From contig CAJFCV020000005.1 in the NCBI GenBank assembly GCA_904066235.2, positions 6,753,501 through 6,817,500 on the forward strand: a DNA stretch of 64,000 bases. Reading direction: 5' to 3'. Both the position numbers and the translations under genes were made by a program. The first letter of the stretch is position 1, and each line of letters opens with the position of its first letter. This document shows, in pieces, positions 1-10,470 of this stretch. This stretch comes from Bursaphelenchus xylophilus. Lineage: Eukaryota; Nematoda; Chromadorea; Rhabditida; Aphelenchoididae. The notes below the pieces were generated by a model. The model did not search any database and had not been told where the DNA came from. It worked only from the letters and a program-made list of their open reading frames with translations.

Positions 1-1747
1 ATGACGGTCCCTATTATTGATGGAATTGATATGAACACTTGGGAGTATCGACGGGTTTATGGAGGAGCTGATAGACATTTCCGAGGTATCTTTGAATGGG
101 GATTACTTTACAAGGAAACGGAGTTGCCCGAAGAGGAAAAACGAAGGCGAGTTCACAATTCGGAACCCTTCAGGAGTCCCACTCACGCCGGTGGGCTCTT
201 CGCTATTGATAGGGAGTGGTTCAAGACCCTGGGCTATTACGATCCGGGACTTCAAATCTGGGGTGGCGAACAATATGAACTGTCATTCAAGGTAAGTATG
301 GTATTAATTGCGATTTTGAGTTGTTCGTCACTTTTTTCAAGTTTTTTTGATTTTTACCACGAACGGAATTTCGGAATTTTTCTAACATATTTGGTATCAA
401 ACAAAATGGCAGAATATGAGGATTCAAGCAAAAAAAAGTCATTTGGCGGGAAAATAAAAAAGTTATATCGAATTTAAACCGGTTGAAAAAATTTGCGCAC
501 CTGTATGTGATATGTTCTTGTAGATTTGGCAATGTGGAGGAGGTATTCTCTTCGTTCCTTGCAGTCATGTCGGCCATGTCTACAGAAGTCATATGCCCTA
601 TGGATTTGGAAAACTGAGTGGCAAGCCGGTCATTTCCACTGTAAGATTTATATTATCTATGAGATTCATAATGGGTTTATTCGATTTGCAGAACATGTTG
701 CGAGTAATCAAGACCTGGATGGACGAATATGACAAGTATTACTATATCAGGGAACCTCAAGCCATTAAACGAACATGGGGAGATATCAGTGAACAGCTGG
801 CGCTCAAGAAGAATCTGAATTGTAAATCGTTCAAATGGTTCATGCAGAATGTTGCTTATGATGTGGAGAGAAGCTACCCATTACTGCCTGATAATGATGT
901 CTGGGGAGAAGCGAAGAATAAGGCGACTGGGAAATGTATAGACACTATGGGACATGGAGTTCCTGGAAGAGTTGGGGCCACTCCTTGTCATGGATATGGC
1001 GGGAATCAGGTAAGAAATGTGTTTACGTTAATAAATCGACAAATTGTTGGCACATAAATTCATCGTTTGAAAATAAGAGAAATTTAATGTGAATGGCGCG
1101 TGTTAAGAATTTTTTACGCAAAATTCTAGTTTGCATTTTGTTATGCGTTCGAATATCATTTGCGTCGTCAAGGTGTGTTTCAAATTTAATTACCGCCCTG
1201 TGATCGTATTACAAAACGTAGCAGCCTCACTTTATCCCATTAATTTTTTCTATAAATTTAATTTTTTTTGCGTTCAAAGTTTATATATGTGCAGAAGTTT
1301 GTACGCCATAGATTGGCTGATGAAATTTGGAAAGGAGATCTCTGAGTTTGTAATTTCTCTATTTCAGGTGGTCAGATTAAACAAGGCTGGTCAGCTGGCT
1401 CAAGGAGAATGGTGCATTCGACCGGTCGGTAATGTGCTCAAGACTGGACATTGTACTAAGGGAACGGTGAACGGACCGTTCCAATATGATAAAGTATGTT
1501 TAGATTTTTTTTTGTTTTTTTTACGTTATAAAATCGTTTTAGAGAAGTCGGAGCAGGGTTTTTGAGTTGTTCATGCACTTTCTTCTTGAGAATTAATAGT
1601 AATCTTTTTCAGGACACCAAACAAATCAAGGACAACTACCGAGATAAATGCCTCACAGTCCGAGATGACGGTGGCTCCGATCTCCTGGAAGAAGAATGCA
1701 ATCCCCTAGATCCCAATCAGAAATTTGTTTGGACCCCCAAATATTAA
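1..1747 (+). CDS. Polypeptide N-acetylgalactosaminyltransferase (GT27), 3' part
   Basis: This enzyme would start mucin-type O-glycosylation in the Golgi by moving GalNAc from UDP-GalNAc to Ser/Thr. Exons seen: 1-291, 524-640, 692-1009, 1368-1493 and 1613-1747, all in frame with GT-AG introns. The first exon carries the acceptor-side catalytic motifs FRSPTHAGGLFAIDREWF and LQIWGGEQYELSFK. The second has IWQCGGGILFVPCSHVGHVYR. After NCKSFKWFMQNVAYD comes a C-terminal ricin-type lectin domain with CIDTMG and a final QKFVWTPKY. The ATG at base 1 is probably not the true start, because the membrane anchor, stem and N-terminal half of the catalytic domain are missing and should lie upstream of the window. 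The NCKSFKWFM...WGE region recalls the GALNT7/10 (C. elegans gly-7-like) clade, but I cannot fix the orthologue. Confidence 0.92.
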
Positions 1748-2207
1748 TAATAATGTTTCACTTATAAGTTATTCACAAAGTGCATTAATTTTAATAATAC
1801 ATTTGGTAGTTGTTTATATTGTTGTACTGTATTTACAGTAACTAGTCCATAATCTAATGTGATATGAATAAATTGCCTTAAGTTAGTAAAGGGGAGATGG
1901 TCTTTTTGCAATTAAAGGTAAAGTCTAGATTTTGAGCCCGATGTTGCCCTAAGGCACGAGGTGTTTCATCAGGCCAAATCCGGTACCATGCGCTTGCAGA
2001 GCACTAATTTTTAAAACAGTGCAACAATTACAGTGGCCATTGATCGAGCCTAATAAGATTACCGCTCAAATGCCAAGCCACCAAGTTCCCATACCTTCCA
2101 CAAATTTCCACACTCCTCTAATCCACTTTGAACCACAAGGTAGACGGTTTAATCTAATATTTCTTGTTTTATAATCATAAGAGCACGAGTTTTTTAGTCA
2201 TTCAGAT
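1748..2207. other. Intergenic: 3' UTR of the GalNAc-transferase and promoter of the chemoreceptor
   Basis: No coding potential is seen. An AATAAA-type signal (around 1867) fits the end of the upstream gene. A T-rich acceptor ending in TTCAG lies at 2191-2205, two bases before the chemoreceptor ATG. That is typical of a nematode spliced-leader trans-splice site, though this is inferred from the motif alone. Confidence 0.45.
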
Positions 2208-3523
2208 ATGTTTGAATACGACTGTAATGATGGATATGGCAATGATTTGGTCGAATACACTCTCTTTGTGTTCGCTGTGGCCGCGAATGTTTCGTCGCTA
2301 ATACTGTTCAAAAAGCTGATTACTGGGGAGAATCGTTATGGATGTATGTTGAAGATAAACTGTACGTTCATGTTGATCAACACCTTCACAAAGATATTCA
2401 CCAGAGTGGTAAGTGAACAATCCCACTTTACGATGATGATTTCCAGCACTTCTATACGATCGATGGGATGATGTTTGTCAGAATCCAAGGCCCTCATCTC
2501 AAATATCTCCTAAGAGACGCTCCGATGATTCTCCATTACGCTGTTGTTGTCATCGATAAGATCACTTGTTACTGCGCATTGTTTATCACAATCATTCCGT
2601 TTGTCTACAGGTACATTGTGATTACAAAGTAAGTAATCCTTACTTCAAACTTATTCCTCAGAAATCGAGTTCCCACGTTCCGAGATTACCTTCTAATCAT
2701 CGTATCTTTACTTTCCATGTCCTCAGTATTGGCATCAATACCTGCTCTCTTTTCCTATATCAATCGCGATCAGATCTTCGAAGTAATGGGAATCCAGCCT
2801 AACATTACATTTTTGGGATGTGTCAATCCACCGATCCCTTACATGGCGAGTATGGGGGTAAGTTTGCCATGTATTATAAAGGAAACCGATTCTTTGTCTC
2901 ATTTTTACTGCTAAAATTTCAGGAGACGATGATTGAACATTTAAAGGGCTCAACGTTGCTAATTGTGGTCGTATCTTCGTATATGGTGATATATTATTGC
3001 ACAACAGCGGTGGCTCGCCACATTCATCACTCGGAGCCGGTTTCAATGAGAACCAAATGTATGCAAGAGAGGCTTTTGTACGCAATGAGAATTCAGGTAC
3101 GGATTATCAACTCTGTGTATAACCCATGACTATATATGCACATGTCGGTGTTTCCTTTAATCTTGTCCATGACCATTTTCAGGCCGTAATTCCCACATTT
3201 TTCTCATTAATACCATTTCTGCTCTCCGAAGTCGCTACTCTCACCGGCTTTTACCCAAACGAAGCTTTGTTCGTTCTCTACCTGAGCTTATTCACCTTGA
3301 ACTTCATAAATCCGTTACTTGTTTTGATAACTATAAAAGAGTCTCGACAAATTCTATTTTGTTGTTTCGACCGACAAAAGAAAAGAATACATTCGACGCA
3401 ATCTTGTGAGTTAAATTTAATTTGCTATCGTCACCTAATACTATTATATTAAAAATGATTACATTTTTTTCAGTATATTCGGTCAGCCACGGAAGTTTGC
3501 CCTGGAAGAAAATTACTGTCTAA
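2208..3523 (+). CDS. Nematode serpentine chemoreceptor, str/srd-like 7TM GPCR
   Basis: Predicted 341-aa seven-transmembrane receptor, probably in ciliated sensory neurons. Exons: 2208-2408, 2447-2628, 2662-2857, 2923-3096, 3183-3405 and 3474-3523; phases join without a stop. Hydrophobic segments start with EYTLFVFAVAANVSSLILF. The third segment ends ITIIPFVYRYIVITK, where PFVYRY is the usual replacement for DRY in nematode chemoreceptor families. The last segment ends in FINPLLVLITIKESRQIL, as in str/srd-type receptors. A Cys-rich pair (FCCFD) follows the last helix and could be palmitoylated. I chose the ATG at 2208 because it opens the frame just after a T-rich AG acceptor. Assignment to the str or srd family is uncertain without alignment. 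Confidence 0.8.
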
Positions 3524-3725
3524 GAGACAATCACCGTCATCAAAATAATTTTTTTGAAATACGTATGTATATTTCAGTACTCATATGCCTAACAATAATA
3601 TCTTACCATTTCATTTTTATTTTCAGTATTTTCAATGAGTGGAAACGCTATTTTGTACAAATAAACGGCATACCTTGTAATCCTTAAGGCACCCGTAGTT
3701 TTTCGATTATAACGTATCTTTCTCT

Positions 3726-5034
3726 TCAGTCATCGCCCAACTCTGATAGCAACTTGATTTCCTCATAAGTGACATGATTAATATTCCTGAGGCGATCGCA
3801 GGATCTCGGCTGAATCTTTTCTTCTTCAATCGCATATCCATTCGTCGGCCAAGGCAGAACATGAGCCTTGGCCGTTCGTCGATGCCAGACGTAGATCTCT
3901 TTGTCCTCTCTCGTTCCATAACCAAAGGGTTCTAATTGGTCATAAGGGACATTAACTTGCCGAAGAAAACATTCTTCCGGCACAGTACCCGCACAGTGCA
4001 AGTTGAAGGTAGCACTGAAAGCTTTTTAACATAGTTTTTTTAATGTATATGTAATATTTTTTGAATTCTACTAATTCCCAATATTTGAAGAGAAATTGTC
4101 GTGTCCGGCATTATCTTCCTATGTACATAAAAATAGATTTAAGATCAAAGAATAGATAATAAACCCGCTCCTAAATCTATTCAATCAAAAACTCCCGTGA
4201 AACTCACTTTGAATTGAGTAAAACATCAATATTTAGTGCAAATCCCGACATATCTGTGGCATATTTTCTTTCCGGCCTAAACATTACATGGAATCCGACG
4301 ACCTTCCCTTCTTCCACTACTGGACTTTCAACATAGGTCGAGCCGGAAGTGCCTAAGACAATAAAATATTAGTCAAACAATAAAAGTGGTTGATTGGTCA
4401 AGCAGAGAGTTGCCTTACCCACAGCCCAAACGCCCATTCTAGTCACTTTCCGAATGTAGTCATCGAAAATTCGGTAATTGTAAGCATTATCGTCATCCGC
4501 AAAGTAGATGACGTCATTCTTCCCAAATTGATTTCGATGTTGTCTCAGATATTCAAAGGCGAGATTTCTTTGAGCCCATCCTCTACCTAAATAATGAAAT
4601 TAATATTATTTTCAGGCTTTTCTCACAAGGAAGTCCTCTATTAGTTGTGTGGAGATAAGTGTATTTGATCCCAGTTTTTTTAAGAAATTTATCGATTAAT
4701 GGATAAGTCTCATTGGCATCTTCAATCACCAACCAATGAATGTTTTTCACATGCATTAAAGTTTGTGATAACCTGAAAAGTTGTCAGTTAATTACCGATG
4801 TTTATAATGATGAGAGACATAAAGTATGACTTGCATTGTGAGATCGCCCAATCTCTCGGGTTTCTGAACAGTTGGAGTAATCACGACAATTGTATTGTCT
4901 GGATAATCTAATGACCCGTTTTGTCGGGGATGCTGAGCTCCATTATTTACAAATACTACGTAACTTTTGTCACTCGTAAATCGCCTTCCAATCAGCATGC
5001 CAAGAAGTAAAATTGCGGAGAATTGGAGAAACAT
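3726..5034 (-). CDS. Beta-1,3-glucuronyltransferase, GT43 (sqv-8/glct type)
   Basis: Type II Golgi enzyme that transfers glucuronic acid to Gal-terminated glycans, such as the proteoglycan linker. Exons, 5' to 3': 5034-4835, 4772-4627, 4586-4419, 4352-4208 and 4014-3726, giving 315 aa. Residues 2-17 are a membrane anchor (FLQFSAILLLGMLIG). Family motifs are DNTIVVITPTVQKPERL, LSQTLMHVKNIHWLVIEDAN, the metal-binding YFADDDNAYNYRIFDDY (DDD), and ATDMSGFALNIDVLL. Intron 1 fits the family best if spliced with a GC donor (GCAAGT at 4834). A GT donor closer to the acceptor (about 4793) would also stay in frame but insert about 13 unusual residues. The gene sits 3'-to-3' with the chemoreceptor. An acceptor 11 bases before the ATG suggests trans-splicing, or splicing to the upstream frame. 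Confidence 0.9.
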
Positions 5035-5108
5035 TTTGGAGATTACTGAAGAGAAGCAAAACTGTTATAGAAAATAAAATGTAGATCTCTGTGAAGAAGT
5101 GGCTTTGG

Positions 5109-5886
5109 TTACTTACTGAAAGCTTGAGATCTTTGAGGATTGTTGAAGTAATTTTGGCTGTCCTGACTACCCACCAAGGCCTGGAGAATTGAAGACATCA
5201 CCGGTTTGTCTTTTATCCTATGGTGCATCTGCAAATGTGACCAATGAACAGGATCCGCGCAAAAGAAAAACACATCGACGTGTTTAAAATGTTTCAAAAA
5301 TGCGCTCGATAGTATGGAATTTGCAGTCTAATGAAAATAAGACGATTTATTCAGCAAATAAGAGATCCGGGATACATCCGTACATGTAAGCGCGTCTTTT
5401 GGCTTCCAAAATACTGTCATAAATATATATATAATCAAAATCGAAAAACGGCAACCCCCGTTGAAATAACTAAACTTCACAAACAGTTCCGCACCCACTC
5501 CCCCGTAACGGGCATCCAATATAAATATAAATTGTCCGCGACAAGCGTGGACTTCTGCCCAATTTAGAATAGAAATAAAACTACATCGAGACATCAAGAT
5601 TTGCAGATGGATCTCCGCAAACAAGCCCTCTGGAAATCGAGCCGAATCATCCAAAAAATTGTATTTCGGCACTGAAAATAAAGGCCGGTCATCACATTTG
5701 TGATGGGTAATTTATACAAATTCTAAAACCCCCTCTATTTGTAAACCACAGGGATTTTGTTGGAACCCCATTGATTTCCCGTGAGTTGGAGGATTTGTTG
5801 ACACAAAAACAGCTCTCAATCTGTACTAATAAAGCCAGCACAGACACAATGAGATTCCCAAATAAGAGATAGACGTTCTTCTTCAT
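5109..5886 (-). CDS. Unrecognised protein with N-terminal signal/anchor, upstream of the GT43 gene
   Basis: I do not recognise the family. The first exon, from 5886, encodes a hydrophobic N-terminus (KKNVYLLFGNLIVSVLALLV) consistent with a signal peptide or type II anchor. A GTATAA...TTTTCAG intron of about 45 bp joins ...GGFRI to LPKYNFLDDSARFPEGLFAE at 5672, in frame. The next exon contains CRGQFIFILDARYGG. A final exon from about 5329 contains KHVDVFFFCADPVHWSHLQ. The donor between the last two exons is unresolved; one at about 5419 keeps the frame. Short hydrophobic strands ending in Asp recall nucleotide-sugar transferases, but this is only an impression. It may be an operon partner of, or fused in frame to, the GT43 gene (A+TA across a GTAAGT donor at about 5117 and the acceptor at 5046). 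Confidence 0.4.
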
Positions 5887-5992
5887 CTCCTCGGATTTGG
5901 ATATCTGATTTCAAGAACTCGATTACTTAGTTGGTTATCGAGATTAAGATGTCCGGTCCGACAACCTCAGCCTTAATTCAACTACTTTTGGT
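5887..5992. promoter_or_regulatory. Short divergent promoter region
   Basis: Only about 106 bases separate the start of the leftward unknown gene from the start of the rightward GT49 gene. Both must share or overlap promoter elements here. No specific factor site is recognised. Confidence 0.4.
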
Positions 5993-8262
5993 TTGCATTG
6001 GAGGATGAACAAGTGGACTGAGAAGAGATTTGATAATCTTCTCTTCAATGTGGGCCTTGTCCTTAGACTGGTGTTCGCGAAAAAGAATCGGAAATGGATT
6101 CGATGTGTGATGTGCTTGACCATACTGGGCTTCCTGTACAGAACATGGGTCTACTTTGTCATGAAACGGGATGTAAGGATTCGAGTTTCTTAATGATTAT
6201 AAATTTACAGGTAGAACGATACTTTATCATCAATTCCGAGCCTTATAGAGACGATTACTGCGTAATATACGATTATTGGCCAGTCGACTCAATTTATAAT
6301 GAAACGGTGACCTTAACATTACATGCAACTTTGCCTTTTGTCGAATATTTGGAAGAGCACGTAAGTTCGAACCAATTTAACAAGGAAAGTACTTCTATGG
6401 GGTGTGGAGTTACAGGTCGAGATATATATCAAAAAATTCGCAAAAATTTTCTGATTCGGAATATATAAAAATTAGCTGCCTAATTTTTGTCTACCTACGA
6501 GTTTTATCAATAAATGTATTTCTCGAGGAAAAAAATCTGCGGCAACAAAAGCGCGCTCGGTCTCTTCCTTCGGAAGAGAGCGGTGTGGCCGAGTGGTTAG
6601 AGCGCCAGATTGGAAATCCGAGGGGAACGGGTTCGATTCCTTTTGCCACACGAGAACCCATTTTTTACATTGGAACTAGTTTTAAGTGTAGTTGTAATCA
6701 AATTTGATATTTTAAGGCTTGTCAAGGCTTCAGAATTTATTTTAGCACAAAATAAAATTTTTTTATTGGTAAAAACGCGGCCAAAAAGACACTTGCATGG
6801 TGTCGCGAGAAAACTTCTGAGGACAAAAACATGTCATCAGACCAAAATTAGGCAGCTAATTTTTATACATTCTGAATCAGAAAATTTTTGCGAATTTTTT
6901 GATATATATCTCGACCTGTAACTCCACACCCCATAGAAGTACTTTCCTTGTAAATCACAAACTCTCAGGTCGGAGTGTGGAGTGGAGCCATCTCCGTGGG
7001 CGTTCTGATGCCATCGCCCTCACAAATGGGCACCAAACTTGCTTCCAAGACCTTTGTGGTATGTTTTGTTCTATTTTGAAAACTAGTTTCTATCTTGTGT
7101 TTCGGAAAGCGGTTTGCCAAAAAAGAGATGGCTATGCAAACATAAAGCCAGAAATCAAACTTCAGGACGGATTATCCAAAATCGAATTGTTGGAGAAGTC
7201 GAGACTCTCAGGGAAAGTAGGAATTCACCTGTTTTACGAGCGACCCATCTTCGGATCATGCGGGGAAATCATCGTGGATGCTTGGGAAATGACTCGAGAT
7301 GAGGTAATATGAAGGTCAGACAAAGAGAAAATAACGAGGATCTCCGATTAGCAATGTCTTTTCAGGATTATCTAACCTTCCTCTTCCCCAAATCAAGACC
7401 AACTCCATATTATCCAGTGAATACGGCGAGAAATGTGGCCAGATTGGGGGCGAAGTCAAGGTTGTTTTTGTCTTGCGATACCGAAAACCTTCCCGTAAAC
7501 AATTATGAACCCAGAATGAGGAAATTGGCGCAGAAAGAACTTATTGAGTAAGACTTTTCAGTGAGACATTCACAATGTTACGCAATTTTGCCGAGATTAA
7601 CCAACGCCAGCTTTCAGGAAAGGCCAAAAAATGGTGCTAGTTCATCGCCGATTTGAGATCGCTGACGCAGCCGAACTGCCCAAAAGCAAGACTGAATTAT
7701 TCGTAGGTTGATTACAGAATTGTTTCATCCTCTTAGGAACTGTACAAGTTGGAATATGCATTAGAATTCCACAAGAACTTTTACCCCGCAGGGCATTCAA
7801 TTCCATTCGTCGACGAATGGTTCCAAGTGCCGGAGGACAAAAACGAGACCTCAATATTCAAGGTAAAACTACCACTCCTTCGTAGTAGAAATCACCAAAA
7901 ATTGCCTTCGATCTGCTTACTCTACCGTTTTATTATAGATAGTGGACTATAATAACGGAGAATGGGAGCCCCAGTTCGTCGGCGATACCCTCGCCGTCCC
8001 CCTTCACGATGAATCTTTTCCTTATCCAAACCGAGGCCATACCGAGCTTGGCTACGAGACATGCAGAGCAGGTTTCAAATTCGCCGTTGTAAACGATCTT
8101 TTTACCATGCATATTGGAGTGAAGACAGGACAATCAAATGCAGAAAAAAAGGGAGTTCGAAGTTGGGAACCAAGTTATCTACGAGTGGTTGATAGATATC
8201 TGCGAAGGCTGGACAAAGCGTATCCAGAGACGAACAAGAAATGTGGGCTCTTTAAACCATAA
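5993..8262 (+). CDS. GT49 glycosyltransferase, B4GAT1/LARGE C-terminal-domain-like (bgnt-like)
   Basis: Type II Golgi transferase of the GT49 family (beta-1,4-glucuronyltransferase or beta-1,3-GlcNAc-transferase type). Exons: 5993-6172, 6211-6360, 6969-about 7062, about 7110-7303, 7366-7547, 7618-7702, 7737-7862 and 7939-8262; about 444 aa. The anchor is CVMCLTILGFLYRTWVYFVM (residues about 38-57). Family landmarks are VGVWSGAISVGVLMPSP, YYPVNTARNVARLGAKSRLF, the expected DxD position reading FLSCDTENLPV, HKNFYPAGHSIPFVDEW, WEPQFVGDTLAVPLHDE and the late FAVVNDLFTMHIG. The splice pair between exons 3 and 4 is not certain; the donor at 7063 and acceptor at 7109 keep the frame. Intron 2 contains a 570-bp foldback element. 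The start at 5993 was chosen as the first ATG in frame; 6005 is possible. Confidence 0.85.
6381..6950. mobile_element. Foldback element A (non-autonomous TIR element with tRNA-like core)
   Basis: Lies in intron 2 of the GT49 gene. Left arm 6381-about 6490 and right arm about 6839-6950 are inverted copies of each other (about 110 bp, a few mismatches). Ends are CAAGGAAAGTACTTCTATGG and its reverse complement. TAA directly flanks both sides (6378-6380 and 6951-6953), giving a 3-bp target duplication. No transposase frame is present. The centre carries a hairpin and a tRNA-like sequence. Confidence 0.88.
6583..6652 (+). other. tRNA-like sequence (Ser/Leu-type boxes) inside element A
   Basis: The 7-base ends GTGTGGC and GCCACAC pair perfectly. 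An A box reads TGGCCGAGTGG and a B box GGTTCGATTCC. The middle reads CCAGATTGGAAATCCGAGG, resembling a serine GGA anticodon arm, but the stem is poor. The length of about 70 bases leaves no room for a serine variable arm. It is more likely a tRNA-derived pseudogene or Pol III promoter than a working tRNA. A 7-bp hairpin (CTCTTCC/GGAAGAG) lies just upstream at about 6562-6578. Confidence 0.6.
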
Positions 8263-9580
8263 AGGTAATAAAAAATCTCGTTGATAACCCATTTTGATCT
8301 AATAAATTCATACAATTACGAAAGAACAGCAAAGAAAAAATTATGCTCAACACCCTTCGTTTTTCATTTGCAATGCATTGTCACATTAATGTCTCTTACA
8401 CACGGCTTGCCCAAATAGACTAAAATCGGAGAAAAAAACGGACACGGCCTTCGCAGCTCGCGCCCTATCCTTGAAAAATTGCTGAGAAGTGCCCCTTAGA
8501 GTTGATGCTCAAAAAGTACAAAGCGCTTATTATCACATAAAACAATCTTGATAACTATTTTCTTTGAATGTCTGTCATCTATTTAAGCTATTATTCATAT
8601 CGTTGCCATTTCTGCATCGGGAAATATGGGCCCCTCAATATCAGCAATTTTGATGTATCTTGTACAACATGTATATATTCGAAGAAGCGAAGTGAACAAA
8701 ATTCCATCTACAATTCCATGGAGACGTTGCAGATGATGCTCCAAAAAAATTTTCGTGGACAATTTTTTGGGGTACTTCAACGTTTCCCACTGCGAATGGA
8801 GCATTGCCTACTTGTGGAGCTCCAGTTCTCTTTGAAAAACCACAAATTTGTTGGTTTCTTTGTGTTATTTAACACAGTTGTTAGTCTATTAATAGGCTAG
8901 ATACTCTTTACAGCTTCAGGAATGAGAAAACAAAAGTTATGTCGAAATTTGTAAAAAAGTGACAAACAGGTCCCCATGTACAATATCCCATAACACAGTC
9001 AAATAATGGACTTCGTTAAAAAACATCTACAATTCCACAATAAACCTATCGAAGGAAATGTACACAAGTTTTCAGACTTCTGAGTCAATTTTTTGACACA
9101 CTTCAACGTTTCCCATTGATTTAAGATGATATTTCGTATTTTTGAATTCCATCGGTTAGCGATCCCCGTGTGGGGAAGAAGGTCGATTAACAATTTTCTA
9201 GTTCTAAAAACATCAAAACATGCTTATGGGTGCTTATTGGACTCGTCTTAATCCAATTTTATCAAAAGTAAATATTGATGATAATAGGTATGTAATGTGA
9301 CTTGCCACAAAAAGGTAAGATGTCTGATTTTTGAAAAATGCATCTACAATTCCACAGAAAACCGCCTGATGCCTATATGGTCTAAATTTCAGCTTTCTAA
9401 ACCGAGGTTTTGACCATGTTCAACGTTTCCCACTAGGCAAGCTCAATATCTGGAAATTACAAATTTCGTAAATTCTATAAAATAAGCCTTAGTGTAAGGT
9501 AATGCAGGGTGTATATGACACTTATTAGCTAGTCTTTTCAATTGAAGACAACTTTCAACATTGAATCATTCAAAAATATT
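8263..9580. other. Intergenic, no gene; contains a three-copy degenerate repeat
   Basis: Long frames here are unconvincing. The main visible structure is a degenerate repeat of period about 320 bp at 8705-9432. A short segment near 8399 (ACACGGCTTGCCCAAAT) reappears inverted near 12162. Confidence 0.5.
8705..9432. repeat. Three degenerate copies of a paired-motif repeat, period about 320 bp
   Basis: The motif CATCTACAATTCCA occurs at 8705, 9024 and 9341. Each is followed 73-80 bases later by CAACGTTTCCCA (8778, 9104, 9421). The sequence between the motifs is poorly conserved while the two motifs are nearly exact. Confidence 0.65.
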
Positions 9581-9610
9581 CAGTTACCCCCGAAAATTGA
9601 GATTCGGTCC

Positions 9611-9775
9611 GAACGGTGCACCTGACGAATTGTGCACCTGGCTGAACGGGGCACCTGGGTGAATTGTGCACCTGGCTGAACGTGGCACCTGGGTGAATTG
9701 TGCACCTGGCTGAACGTGGCACCTGACATTTTCTTATTTGAACAGTGCACCTAGGCGAATGGTGCACCTTGAAAA
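9611..9775. repeat. Left GTGCACCTG minisatellite of element D
   Basis: GTGCACCTG/GGCACCTG recurs about every 20 bases, alternating with GGCTGAACG and GGTGAATT. The inverted counterpart is at 11517-11640. Confidence 0.75.
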
Positions 9776-9800
9776 AAGTTTTTTTGTGCATTATTGAAGA

Positions 9801-10316
9801 AAATTTGAAAGGTTTTCGTTTCGGGACAACGAAAAAGGATTTTTTTTGGAAATTTTTTAAAAGTTTTGAAAGGTTTTCGCTTCGGGACAGGGAAAAAGGA
9901 TTTTTTTGGAAATTTTTTAAAAAATTTGAAAGGTTTTCGCTTCGGGACTGGGAAAAATGATTTTTTTTGGAAAATTTTTAAAAGTTTTGAAAGGTTTTCG
10001 TTTCGGGACAGGGAAAAAGGAGTTTTTTGGAAAATTTTAATAAAATTTGAAAGGTTTTCGCTTCGGGACAGGGAAAAAGGATTTTTTTGGAAATTTTTTA
10101 AAAAATTTGAAAGGTTTTCGCTTCGGGACTGGGAAAAATGATTTTTTTGGGAAATTTTTAAAAGTTTTGAAAGGTTTTCGTTTCGGGACAGGGAAAAAGG
10201 AGTTTTTTGGAAAATTTTAATAAAATTTGAAAGGTTTTCGCTTCGGGACAGAGAAAAAGGATTTTTTTGTAAAATTTTTAAAAGTTTTCAAAGGTTTTCG
10301 CTTCGGGACAGGGTAG
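9801..10316. repeat. Left 60-bp tandem array of element D
   Basis: GGTTTTCG starts at about 9811, 9872, 9932, 9993, 10053, 10113, 10173, 10233 and 10292, a period of 60-61 bp. Each unit reads TTCGGGACAGGGAAAAAGGA followed by T- and A-rich tracts. Frames through it are only by-products of the repeat. Confidence 0.9.
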
Positions 10317-10318
10317 AC

Positions 10319-10470
10319 ATGGCTGGGGGGCCGGGCCGGGCCGAAAATCGCGGCCCGGCCCGGGGGCCGGAAGAGGTCGGCCCGGCCCCGGCCCCCTTCA
10401 AATTTTCTCGGCCCGGCCCGGCCCGGCCCCCAGGTGGCCGGGCCGGGCCGGGGGCCGACAGGGGGCCGAA
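10319..10470. repeat. GC-rich GGCCCG/GGGCC degenerate repeat
   Basis: A dense run of GGCCGGGCC and GGCCCGGCCC blocks sits in an AT-rich genome. Related blocks occur at about 10978-11015, 32945-33020, 33388-33500 and 45620-45700. Confidence 0.8.

Noticed and set aside
1..477. ATG at base 1 as the true start of the GalNAc-transferase
   Set aside because: It falls in the middle of the catalytic domain; the anchor, stem and the first catalytic half are missing, so it is an internal Met at the window edge.
3726..5886. Single confirmed GT43 fusion protein
   Set aside because: The in-frame splice is possible, but the GT43 part begins with its own Met and membrane anchor just after a strong acceptor, so a separate (perhaps trans-spliced) gene is the safer call.
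6583..6652. Functional tRNA-Ser(GGA)
   Set aside because: A and B boxes and the acceptor stem are good, but the anticodon stem is mismatched and the variable arm required for serine tRNA is missing.
9745..10141. Open frames with repeated ERFSLRD/GFRFGTG peptides
   Set aside because: They are translations of the 60-bp tandem array of element D. The same peptide appears in the inverted arm, and the unit length (a multiple of three) keeps frames open artificially.
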